Shown one piece after another: positions 1 through 5,435 of a stretch of DNA of 5,584 nucleotides. Both the position numbers and the translations under genes were made by a program. The notes under the pieces were generated by a model, which had not been told where the DNA came from, did no database searches, and saw nothing but the letters and a program-made list of their open reading frames with translations. How positions within the stretch are numbered: position 1 is the first letter of the stretch; each line of letters begins with the position of its first letter. The DNA comes from an uncultured Clostridium sp. (GTDB lineage: Bacteria; Bacillota_A; Clostridia; TANB77; CAG-508): positions 1 to 5,584 of the forward strand of contig CAMXLV010000106.1 in the NCBI GenBank assembly GCA_947244675.1, in the 5' to 3' direction.

Positions 1-594
1 AATACAGAAATTGGCGTATTTTGTGGTTCTTCATATATTTATAGTAATACAATAAACATAGGTGGAGATAATATAACAAGTGATATTGCATATTGTTTGA
101 ATATTTCAAGAGAAGAGGCAGATAAATTAAAACGACAATATGGTTTAGCTTTAAAATCATATATTGATAACGATAATAATATTAGTTTAAATACATGTAA
201 AGACGTTAATAGTAAAAATAAAACTATAAAAAGTTCGGAACTAATAGAAATTATAGAAGCTAGAATAGAAGAAATTTTTTCTTTAGTAAATAAAGACATA
301 ACAGAACAAGGTTTAAAACCAACTATAAATGATGTAGTTCTTACTGGAGAAGGAATTGTAAATATTAGTAAAAGTGATATGGCAGGAAGAATTATTTTAA
401 ATATACCAGTAAAAATATCTACAGGAAGATTAATAAGCACTATAAAATCTGCATATAGAACAAGTTATGCATTAGTTAGATACATAGCTGCAAGACCATA
501 CGCACAAACAGTTTCTAATAATATAGAAGCAAAAACAGAAACACATATTTTTAAAAATTTATTAGATAGAATAAAAGACTTTTTTTATTCTTAA
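1..594 (+). CDS. ftsA: Cell division protein FtsA, C-terminal part (5' end outside window)
   Basis: FtsA is an actin-like ATPase that tethers FtsZ filaments to the cytoplasmic membrane. The frame is open from base 1 to a TAA at 592-594, giving 197 residues; about the first 200 of a usual 400-420 are outside the window. The visible part starts in the second actin-fold lobe: GGDNITSDIA (residues 21-30) followed by a helix with EEADKLKRQYG is the classic FtsA sequence after the phosphate-2 loop. Near residue 115 is the adenosine-side motif VVLTGEGI, where most FtsA proteins have LTGGGA, so the second glycine is a glutamate here. The protein ends in FKNLLDRIKDFFYS, an amphipathic helix of the type FtsA uses for membrane binding. 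ftsZ follows after 100 bases, the conserved gene order. An internal TTG at 97 could look like a start, but homology continues upstream of it. Confidence 0.9.
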   Translation, partial: NTEIGVFCGSSYIYSNTINIGGDNITSDIAYCLNISREEADKLKRQYGLALKSYIDNDNNISLNTCKDVNSKNKTIKSSELIEIIEARIEEIFSLVNKDITEQGLKPTINDVVLTGEGIVNISKSDMAGRIILNIPVKISTGRLISTIKSAYRTSYALVRYIAARPYAQTVSNNIEAKTETHIFKNLLDRIKDFFYS

Positions 595-694
595 AATTAT
601 AGGAACAAAAGAGCTAATGATTTAACAATAGATTAGAATGTTATTGTATGACATTAATTTTAAAATTATATATATATAAAGGAGGAATCACCTT

Positions 695-1816
695 ATGATA
701 AAAGATATGGATGATTTAAATTATAACATGGATGGAACAGCAACAATTAAAGTTATAGGTGTTGGTGGAGCAGGAAATAATGCAGTAAATAGAATGGTTG
801 AAGCAGGAATCAAAAATGTTGAGTTTATAGCGCTAAATACTGACAAGCAAGCACTTACAACTTCAAAAGCTGGAGCAAAAGTACAAATAGGTGAAAAATT
901 AACAAGAGGACTAGGGGCAGGAGCAAATCCTGATATTGGAGCTCAAGCAGCAGAAGAAAGTAAAGCAGAAATAGCAGAACTTGTAAAAGGTGCAGATATG
1001 GTATTTGTTACAGCTGGAATGGGTGGAGGAACAGGAACAGGTGCAGCTCCAATAGTTGCAGCTACGGCTAAGGAACTAGGTATTTTAACAATTGGTGTTG
1101 TTACAAAACCATTCACATTCGAAGGAAAGAAAAGATTAGCTCAAGCAGAAAGAGGAATTGCATCATTAAAAGGAAAAGTTGATACTTTAGTTGTGATACC
1201 AAATGATAAATTATTACAAGTAATTGATAGAAAAACATCAATAGTAGAAGCTTTTAAAATGGCAGATGATGTTTTAAGACAAGGTGTACAAGGTATTTCA
1301 GATTTAATCGCTGTACCAGGTCTTATAAACTTAGATTTTGCAGATGTTAAAACAATAATGTTAAATCAAGGTATGGCTCATATGGGAATTGGTTCAGCTA
1401 GTGGTGAAAATAGAGCAGAAGATGCTGCAAAACAAGCAATTCAAAGTCCATTATTAGAAACATCAATAGAAGGTGCAAGAGGAGTTATTATAAATATTAC
1501 AGGTGGAAGTGATGTAGGATTATTAGAAGCAAATACAGCTGCAGAGCTTGTTCAACGCAGTGCAGATCCAGAAGCCAATATTATCTTTGGTACAGTTACA
1601 GACGATTCTATGGGAGATGAATTAAAAATAACAGTAATTGCAACAGGTTTTGAAAAAGATAGCGATAAAGCAAATGGACTTTCAGGATATGAAAATATAG
1701 TAGCAGATGCTTGGAGAAAAAGAAACCCAGTAACTTCTACACCACAAACTACTGAAAGCAATTCAAATGATTTAGATATTCCTACATTTTTAAGAAAAAA
1801 CAAAATGGGAAAATAG
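695..1816 (+). CDS. ftsZ: Cell division GTPase FtsZ
   Basis: FtsZ is the tubulin-like GTPase that polymerises at midcell, and at the polar septum in sporulation, to build the division ring. The 373-residue length is normal for Firmicutes. The N-terminal nucleotide-binding fold opens with [17 protein letters not shown] (18-34). The tubulin signature GGGTGTG is at 110-116 and contacts the GTP phosphates. The T7 loop NLDFADV (212-218) carries D214 and D217, which complete the GTPase site of the neighbouring subunit. The C-terminal domain ends near residue 320. A short linker of about 40 residues leads to the conserved tail peptide [10 protein letters not shown] (359-368), which binds FtsA and other partners. 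The ATG at 695 is preceded by an ideal AAAGGAGG site (678-685) with a 9-base gap. A terminator follows directly. No clear sigma-A promoter is visible in 595-694, so transcription from ftsA or further upstream is likely. Confidence 0.98.
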   Translation: MIKDMDDLNYNMDGTATIKVIGVGGAGNNAVNRMVEAGIKNVEFIALNTDKQALTTSKAGAKVQIGEKLTRGLGAGANPDIGAQAAEESKAEIAELVKGADMVFVTAGMGGGTGTGAAPIVAATAKELGILTIGVVTKPFTFEGKKRLAQAERGIASLKGKVDTLVVIPNDKLLQVIDRKTSIVEAFKMADDVLRQGVQGISDLIAVPGLINLDFADVKTIMLNQGMAHMGIGSASGENRAEDAAKQAIQSPLLETSIEGARGVIINITGGSDVGLLEANTAAELVQRSADPEANIIFGTVTDDSMGDELKITVIATGFEKDSDKANGLSGYENIVADAWRKRNPVTSTPQTTESNSNDLDIPTFLRKNKMGK

Positions 1817-1836
1817 TAAATTAAATACATAAAAAT

Positions 1837-1880
1837 AAAAAACGTTTTAGAAGAAAATCTAAAACGTTTTTTATTTTTTT
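1837..1880 (+). terminator. Rho-independent terminator after ftsZ
   Basis: A perfect 14-bp inverted repeat pairs AAAAAACGTTTTAG (1837-1850) with CTAAAACGTTTTTT (1859-1872) around an 8-base loop. It runs into a T-rich tract to 1880. It starts 20 bases after the ftsZ stop and separates the division genes from the sporulation operon. The stem is AT-rich with only a few G-C pairs, as expected in this genome. Confidence 0.9.
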
Positions 1881-1888
1881 ATCTCAGA

Positions 1889-1899
1889 TTTTGTCTACT
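1889..1899 (+). promoter_or_regulatory. Probable Spo0A box upstream of spoIIGA
   Basis: TTTTGTCTACT matches 9 of 11 positions of the Spo0A box consensus TTTTGTCGAAT, including the whole TTTTGTC core. If transcription starts about 7 bases after the -10 element at 1971-1976, the box lies near -94. Distal Spo0A sites in the B. subtilis spoIIG promoter lie in about that region (from memory). Spo0A~P activation of this operon is inferred from the family and the position; binding is not shown. Confidence 0.55.
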
Positions 1900-1943
1900 A
1901 CTAGAAAAAATAGAAGACGTGTTGTTTTTTTCAGCACTAGAAA

Positions 1944-1976
1944 ATGACATCTTTTTAAATGTATACGAGTTATAAT
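1944..1976 (+). promoter_or_regulatory. spoIIG-type sigma-A promoter with long spacer
   Basis: A perfect -10 TATAAT lies at 1971-1976. No acceptable -35 hexamer exists at 16-18 bases, but ATGACA (1944-1949, 5 of 6 to TTGACA) sits 21 bases upstream. The B. subtilis spoIIG promoter is known for the same arrangement, a good -35 and -10 held about 22 bp apart and dependent on Spo0A. GACA within the -35 is also the core of a reversed Spo0A box, as would fit a site overlapping the -35. The predicted start near 1983 leaves a leader of about 35 bases to the spoIIGA ATG. Confidence 0.6.
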
Positions 1977-2017
1977 GATTATGCAAACAAAAAATATATA
2001 ATGTTAGTGATGAAATA

Positions 2018-2928
2018 ATGACTATATATGTAGATTTAATTTTTTTTGAAAATTTAATACTTAATTATATTATTTTGTTAGCGACTACTATTATGAGAAA
2101 ATTAAAAATTCATTGGATAAAGATTTTATTTTCTAGTATGTTAGGAAGCGCATTTTCTATTTTGAATTACATTTTGGAAATGAACTTTTTGTGTAATTTT
2201 TTATTTAAATTAGTAATTTCTTTTTTAATGATTATAATTGCATTTGAAAATCATAAGATAATCATTTTTTTTAAAAATCTCATAATTTTTTATTTAATAT
2301 CATTTACATTTGGGGGAGCTTCATTTATGTTTCTTTTTTTTATAAAGCCCCAGAATATAATGTTTGATAGTGGACATTTTATTCGGAACATATCCAATAA
2401 AAATGGCGTTATTGGGAGGATTATTTGGATTAGTGTTAATTTTAATTGTTTCAAAAGTAATTAAAGATAAATTTAAAGATTTAATATGTGATTTAGAAAT
2501 TTTATATAAAGGAAAAGAAATAAAAATAAAAGCATTGGTGGATTCCCGGAAATTTATTAAAAGAACCTATTTCAGGATTAGATGTAATAATTGTAGAAAA
2601 GTCTAGTTTAAAAGAATTGATTAGTGAAGATATATTAAAGAATTTAAAAAATATTATAAATGGAAAATGGTTAACAAGTAATTGCGATAATGTATATGAT
2701 TATAAATTTAATATAATTCCATTTAAATCACTTGGTAATGAAAATGGAATTTTATTAGGTTTTAAACCTGATTATATAAAAATTTATGATGAAGAAATTC
2801 ATTTAAAAAATGATGTTATAGTAGGGATTTATGATGGTAAACTTAGTAAAGTTAATTTATATACAAGTTTAATTGGTTTAAATATATTAAAGGAGGAGAA
2901 GAAAAATGAATTTATTACAATTGCTTAA
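2018..2928 (+). CDS. spoIIGA: Pro-sigma-E processing protease SpoIIGA, read through two +1 frameshifts
   Basis: SpoIIGA is a membrane aspartic protease in the sporulation septum that cleaves the prosequence from pro-sigma-E when signalled from the forespore (SpoIIR in B. subtilis). The gene is in three frames: 2018 to about 2384, 2385 to about 2547, then 2548-2928. Skipping C2384 and one C of 2545-2547 gives 302 residues (B. subtilis protein: about 309). The N-terminus MTIYVDLIFFENLILNYIIL is typical and fixes the start. Five hydrophobic segments lie near 5-25, 34-53, 57-76, 81-109 and 129-147. The cytoplasmic protease domain has the catalytic motif LVDSGN with D175, followed by LLKEPISGLDVIIVEK. 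Without shifts the product stops at residue 148; with only the first, at 195. The ribosome site is weak (AGTGATG, 2007-2013). The end overlaps sigE by 23 bases. It could be a decaying pseudogene, but the frames are otherwise intact. The promoter looks Spo0A-controlled. Confidence 0.85.
2381..2387 (+). other. Putative +1 frameshift site 1 (ATT-C-GGA) in spoIIGA
   Basis: The first frame reads ATT CGG AAC; homology then requires ATT, skip C2384, GGA ACA TAT. The shift gives F-I-G-T-Y-P-I-K, a normal junction into the last membrane helix (G123). The unshifted frame loses the family pattern and stops at 2462-2464. The shift point could be placed a few bases upstream by alignment, but the CGG placement keeps every flanking residue plausible. 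Confidence 0.7.
2544..2550 (+). other. Putative +1 frameshift site 2 (TCC-C-GGA) in the SpoIIGA active site
   Basis: The second frame reads GAT TCC CGG AAA; skipping one C of the CCC run gives GAT TCC GGA AAT, that is D-S-G-N, the aspartic-protease motif of SpoIIGA. The unshifted frame destroys the motif and ends at a TAG at 2604-2606. The junction is fixed within about one codon because D-S precedes it and G-N-L-L-K-E-P follows. Confidence 0.8.
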
Positions 2929-3638
2929 AAATAGGATATTGGAGATTTATAAAAAATATTTAGGAAGAGATAAAATAGAAAAATTTCCAGTATTTTATAT
3001 AAATCGGTAATCAAACATTACCACCACCATTAGATCCAAAAGAAGAAGAAAAGATATTAAAAGATTTGGATAAAAATGAAAATGCAAAACAAATTTTAGT
3101 TGAAAGAAATTTAAGATTAGTTGTTTATATTGCTAAAAAGTTTGAAAATACAGGGGTTGATTTAGAAGATTTAATTTCCGTAGGAACAATAGGATTAATG
3201 AAAGCAATTAATACATTTGATGTTGCTAAAAATATAAAACTTGCAACATATGCATCAAGATGTATAGAAAATGAAATTTTAATGCAACTTAGAAAAACAA
3301 CAAAATTAAAGACAGAAGTTTCAATTGATGAACCATTAAATCAAGATGGGGATGGAAATGAACTTTTATTATCAGATATTTTAGGAACAGATATTGATGT
3401 TACTTCAAAAAGAATAGAAGATGAGGTAGATAGAAAACTTTTAAGAGCTGCAATAGAAAAACTAACAGAAAAAGAAAAAGAGATTATGGAATTAAGGTTT
3501 GGAGCTTCACTTCAAGGAAAAGAAAAAACACAAAAAGAAGTAGCAGATATAATGGGAATATCTCAAAGCTATATTTCAAGACTTGAAAAGAAAATTATGA
3601 AGAAAATGAAAAAAGATATTTTAAGTAAAACAGGATAG
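2906..3638 (+). CDS. sigE: Sporulation sigma factor E precursor (pro-sigma-E), read through one +1 frameshift
   Basis: Sigma-E directs early mother-cell transcription during sporulation and is made as an inactive precursor cleaved by SpoIIGA. The ATG at 2906 has an excellent AAAGGAGGAG site (2890-2898) and lies inside the end of spoIIGA, suggesting coupled translation. The first 33 codons encode the basic, amphipathic prosequence ([20 protein letters not shown]) and end in YIN, then CGG TAA. Skipping C3005 continues as [11 protein letters not shown], the family's conserved junction, and gives 243 residues (B. subtilis: 239). Region 2 follows: [16 protein letters not shown] (68-83), [20 protein letters not shown] and [14 protein letters not shown] for core and -10 binding. 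Region 4 carries ELRFG and the helix-turn-helix [14 protein letters not shown] for the -35 element. Without the shift only a 33-residue propeptide is made. Codons 54-243 are open, and a TTG at 3066 could mimic a start but would omit the conserved LPPPL segment. Confidence 0.92.
3002..3008 (+). other. Putative +1 frameshift site 3 (AAT-C-GGT) at the pro-sigma-E junction
   Basis: The start frame reads TAT ATA AAT CGG TAA, so it terminates one codon after CGG. Skipping C3005 reads AAT GGT AAT CAA ACA TTA, giving [12 protein letters not shown], which matches the conserved Y-I-G-G-x-x-x-L-P-P-P-L segment around the sigma-E processing site. The glycine created is the second one of that motif. A stop directly after the shift codon recalls the layout of the known prfB +1 shift, although the shift codon itself differs. 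Confidence 0.8.
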
Positions 3639-3700
3639 TAAATATTTATTAAAATTTAAGGTGTGATAAAAATTAAAATGAAAGTATATGAAAATTAATA

Positions 3701-3735
3701 AAAAGAATCCAGACTAAAAACTGGATTCTTTTCAT
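3701..3735. terminator. Bidirectional terminator between convergent sigE and sigG
   Basis: A perfect 12-bp stem pairs AAAAGAATCCAG (3701-3712) with CTGGATTCTTTT (3721-3732) around an 8-base loop. T-rich ends lie on both strands: TTTTCAT after the stem on the plus strand, and CTTTTTATTAATTTTC on the minus strand. It starts about 60 bases after sigE and about 80 bases beyond the sigG stop, so it can serve both converging genes. Confidence 0.85.
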
Positions 3736-3752
3736 ATTAACATTAAAGTAAA

Positions 3753-3764
3753 CCCCAGTTGGGG
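3753..3764. repeat. Small GC-rich hairpin downstream of sigG
   Basis: CCCC (3753-3756) and GGGG (3761-3764) flank a 4-base loop, an isolated GC-rich stem in otherwise AT-only DNA. Read on the minus strand it is followed by TTTACTTT, so it could be a weak first terminator for sigG ahead of the stronger one at 3701-3735. The stem is only 4 bp and the function is uncertain. Confidence 0.35.
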
Positions 3765-3789
3765 GATAATTATAGTTTGATTAGTTATA

Positions 3790-3805
3790 ATTGATATATA
3801 TCAAT
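3790..3805. repeat. Perfect 16-bp palindrome just after the sigG stop
   Basis: ATTGATATATATCAAT is an exact palindrome starting 7 bases beyond the sigG stop codon. It is made almost entirely of A and T, so chance is a real possibility. It could be a protein-binding dyad or part of the sigG mRNA 3' end. No T-tract is attached, so I do not call it a terminator. Confidence 0.4.
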
Positions 3806-3811
3806 ATTTTA

Positions 3812-4585
3812 TTATTTATAAAATCTTTTTATATGCATTAAAGCATTTTTTTCAATTCTTGAAACTTGTGCTTGAGAAATTCCAATTTCAGCAGCAACTT
3901 CCATTTGAGTTCTACCTTTGAAAAATCTTTTATCAATTATAGATTTTTCTTTATTTGATAAATGTTCAATTGCTTCAGAAATTGTTATGTTTTCAGCCCA
4001 ATTTTCATCTGTATTTTTTTTATCTTTTACTTGATCCATAACGTAAATGCTGTCATTACCTTCATTATAAACTGGTTCTTGAAGTGAGATAGGATCTTGA
4101 ATTGCATCTAAACTAACTACAATATCTTCTTTTTCTACACCAAGATCTTTTGCAATTTCTTCAACAGTTGGTTCTTTACCAGTTTCTTTAGTAAGTTTTT
4201 CTTTGGATTGTAAGACTTTGTAAGCTAAATCTCTTATAGAACGACTTACTCTTACAATATTATTATCTCTTAAATATCTACGAATTTCTCCAATAATCAT
4301 TGGAACGCAGTACGTACTCATTTGAACATCTAAAGTAATATCAAAATTATCTATAGCCTTAATTAAACCAACAACTCCAACTTGAAATAAATCATCTGGG
4401 TTTTCTCCACGACCTCCAAATCTTTGTATAATACTTAAAACTAATCTTAAATTTCCAGTTATTAATTCTTCACGAGCTTCTTCATCTCCATTTTTCATTC
4501 TAATAAATAATTCTTTGTTTTTTTCTGCATTTAATTTTGGTAATTTTGAAGTATTAATGTTTGCAATTTCTACTTTATTAATCAT
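3812..4585 (-). CDS. sigG: Sporulation sigma factor G
   Basis: Sigma-G directs late transcription in the engulfed forespore (spore coat precursors, small acid-soluble proteins, germination genes). The 257 residues match the family length (B. subtilis 260) with no gaps. The N-terminus NKVEIANINTSKLPKL is the usual sigma-G start. Region 2 contains NLRLVLSIIQRFGGRGENPDD (45-65), LFQVGVVGLIKAIDNFD and STYCVPMIIGEIRRYLRDN (90-108); region 3 contains VRVSRSIRDLAYK and DAIQDPISLQEPVY; region 4 contains KRFFKGRTQMEVAAEIGISQ and QVSRIEK. The start ATG (4585-4583) has AAAGGAG at 4601-4595 with a 9-base gap. A sigma-F-type promoter lies just upstream. The gene is convergent with sigE, whereas it normally follows sigE on the same strand, so read-through from the spoIIGA-sigE operon cannot make its sense mRNA. 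It is intact and contains no CGG codon. Confidence 0.97.
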   Translation of the reverse strand: MINKVEIANINTSKLPKLNAEKNKELFIRMKNGDEEAREELITGNLRLVLSIIQRFGGRGENPDDLFQVGVVGLIKAIDNFDITLDVQMSTYCVPMIIGEIRRYLRDNNIVRVSRSIRDLAYKVLQSKEKLTKETGKEPTVEEIAKDLGVEKEDIVVSLDAIQDPISLQEPVYNEGNDSIYVMDQVKDKKNTDENWAENITISEAIEHLSNKEKSIIDKRFFKGRTQMEVAAEIGISQAQVSRIEKNALMHIKRFYK

Positions 4586-4617
4586 TAATTAACACTCCTT
4601 TGAAAATTATTTACTTT

Positions 4618-4647
4618 AATTATTTCCAAAAAGGGGAAATGATATAC
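4618..4647 (-). promoter_or_regulatory. Sigma-F-type promoter of sigG
   Basis: Reading the minus strand, GTATA (4647-4643) is followed after exactly 15 bases by GGAAATAATT (4627-4618). The published B. subtilis sigma-F consensus is GYATA, 15 bases, GGNNANAHTR; all fixed positions match except the last. In B. subtilis sigG is transcribed by sigma-F and then by sigma-G itself, so the match makes biological sense. The predicted start near 4611 leaves a short leader before the Shine-Dalgarno at 4601-4595. The -10 and spacer also form a small dyad (ATTTCC 4622-4627, GGAAAT 4635-4640). Confidence 0.75.
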
Positions 4648-4650
4648 TTT

Positions 4651-4699
4651 AAAATTTTTAAACTATAAAAAAATATATAATAACAAGTTTAAAAATTTT
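4651..4699. repeat. 14-bp perfect inverted repeat between divergent sigG and the PRC-barrel gene
   Basis: AAAATTTTTAAACT (4651-4664) and AGTTTAAAAATTTT (4686-4699) are exact inverted copies separated by 21 AT-rich bases. The near arm begins 3 bases upstream of the sigG -35 element. It lies outside the predicted transcripts of both flanking genes, so if it is functional it acts as DNA, for example as an operator or bent upstream element. The low complexity of the arms lowers confidence. Confidence 0.5.
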
Positions 4700-4775
4700 C
4701 TTTATGTATTAGCTAAATAAAAAATCAAAAAATTAGAGTAATAACTAAATGAGTTCTTTTTAATATATATAAGAA

Positions 4776-4781
4776 TATAAT
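4776..4781 (+). promoter_or_regulatory. Probable -10 element of the PRC-barrel gene
   Basis: TATAAT, a perfect -10, lies about 30 bases before the proposed start codon. At 17 bases upstream the hexamer GTTCTT (4753-4758) is a poor -35, so the promoter is weak, extended in some other way, or helped by an activator. The region between this element and the sigG promoter is otherwise plain AT-rich sequence. Confidence 0.4.
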
Positions 4782-4799
4782 AAAATGAGTAATAAAAAA

Positions 4800-4806
4800 G
4801 AGGTGG
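4800..4806 (+). promoter_or_regulatory. Shine-Dalgarno site that fixes an ATT start codon
   Basis: GAGGTGG is complementary to the 16S rRNA tail at six of seven positions (GAGGTGA). GAGG ends 8 bases before ATT at 4812, optimal spacing. The same frame has a TAA at 4809-4811 immediately before the ATT, and no ATG, GTG or TTG follows in the conserved N-terminal part, so this site points to ATT as the initiator. Confidence 0.6.
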
Positions 4807-4811
4807 TTTAA

Positions 4812-5048
4812 ATTAATAATAAAGGGTTAGATTTTAAACATAAGGAAGTTATAAATATAAATGATGGAAAAAGACTAGGATTTGTACAAGATGTTACAGC
4901 AGATTTAAAAACTGGAACAATAACATCTATTATAGTTCCAGGAAGTAATAATAAATTATTTGGTATATTTACTAGTAGTAATGATATAACGATTCCATGG
5001 GAAAACATTACATGTATAGGTGAAGATATTATTTTATTTAAAATTTAA
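4812..5048 (+). CDS. YlmC/YmxH-family PRC-barrel protein, apparent ATT start
   Basis: The 78-residue product matches the YlmC/YmxH family of small PRC-barrel proteins, whose gene typically lies beside sigG in Firmicutes and whose function is not well defined. Visible landmarks are KEVININDGKRLGFVQDV (11-28), then DLKTGTITSIIVPG (beta strands with the conserved TG turn), IPWENITCIGEDIIL near the end, and a stop at 5046-5048. PRC-barrel domains are small beta barrels, often protein-binding. The first possible codon after an in-frame TAA is ATT at 4812, well placed after GAGGTGG, and it gives the usual family N-terminal length. An ATG at 4785 is in the same frame but ends after eight codons at that TAA, and it lies upstream of the Shine-Dalgarno. 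ATT starts are rare (infC is the known case) and are normally discouraged by initiation factor 3. The gene is divergent from sigG and 75 bases ahead of the next gene. It could also be a mutated ATG or a sequence error. Confidence 0.8.
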   Translation: MNNKGLDFKHKEVININDGKRLGFVQDVTADLKTGTITSIIVPGSNNKLFGIFTSSNDITIPWENITCIGEDIILFKI

Positions 5049-5123
5049 ATTAAATTTGAATAATTATTTTGCAATTTGGAAATATTACCCATAAGTTAAA
5101 TTTTATTAAAGAAGAGGTATCCT

Positions 5124-5435
5124 ATGCAAAATAATAAAGTAAAAAATACGATTGTTTTAAGAGGAATGGCTTCAAATGTTGTTGATGAAGCTATTGTTAT
5201 ACTAAAGCCACATGTTAAAATAAAAAAAATGGAACATACAAAAAATTTTATAGAAAAGAATACTAGTAAAGAAGTAATTTTAAAAGAAGCAGAACATGTT
5301 GTTTCAGAGTATATTAATAAAATTAATCAAGATGATTTGATAAAACAAAAGAAAAAATTAGAAAGAAAAATTAAGAAATTACAACTAATTTGTACTGCAT
5401 TTTTTGTTTCATTAGTAATTGCTGTAATAATTTAA
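5124..5435 (+). CDS. Unrecognised small protein with C-terminal membrane anchor
   Basis: I do not recognise this 103-residue protein. The ATG at 5124 is preceded by AGAGGT (5113-5118). Residues 1-35 form a mixed segment (NTIVLRGMASNVVDEAIVIL) that could be a small alpha/beta fold. Residues 40-85 are highly charged and probably helical, and the lysine-rich stretch KQKKKLERKIKKLQ (74-87) is likely a coiled coil or membrane-proximal basic helix. Residues 88-103 (LICTAFFVSLVIAVII) form one hydrophobic segment at the extreme C-terminus. With lysines on its N-terminal side, the bulk of the protein should face the cytoplasm, a tail-anchored arrangement. It lies 75 bases after the PRC-barrel gene with no terminator between, so they may share a transcript. 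The codon use looks like that of its neighbours. A role in sporulation or the envelope is only a guess from context. Confidence 0.75.
   Translation: MQNNKVKNTIVLRGMASNVVDEAIVILKPHVKIKKMEHTKNFIEKNTSKEVILKEAEHVVSEYINKINQDDLIKQKKKLERKIKKLQLICTAFFVSLVIAVII

Noticed and set aside
39..440. Open minus-strand frame of about 133 codons
   Set aside because: It is antisense to ftsA, has no ribosome site, and its hydrophobic translation is a by-product of AT-rich coding on the other strand.
595..694. Promoter for ftsZ (TTAACA at 622-627, TAGAAT at 634-639, ATGACA at 648-653)
   Set aside because: No pair of elements has proper spacing, and the later ones would place the start inside the Shine-Dalgarno.
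1552..1830. Open minus-strand frame antisense to the ftsZ 3' end
   Set aside because: ftsZ is certain here, and the antisense frame has no Shine-Dalgarno or recognisable product.
1997..2002. Second TATAAT as a closer promoter for spoIIGA
   Set aside because: It would start transcription about 9 bases before the ATG, without room for a ribosome site, and the -35 region is poor.
2364..2928. Two separate small genes (TTG 2364-2606 and ATG or TTG 2617-2928) instead of one spoIIGA
   Set aside because: Neither has a ribosome site, and their translations are consecutive pieces of one SpoIIGA protein, including halves of a single catalytic motif.
2381..3008. Simple pseudogene decay or sequencing error as explanation of the frame breaks
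   Set aside because: Not excluded, but less likely: all three changes are +1, all make CGG before a conserved glycine, no other defects are present, and many other TGGA and TGGT sites in the window are unaffected.
3678..3698. Six-codon frame MKVYEN after GGTGTGAT, downstream of sigE
   Set aside because: It is too short to judge, has no homology, and lies just before a terminator.
4808..5008. Open minus-strand frame of 66 codons
   Set aside because: It is a shadow of the PRC-barrel gene, whose protein matches a known family.
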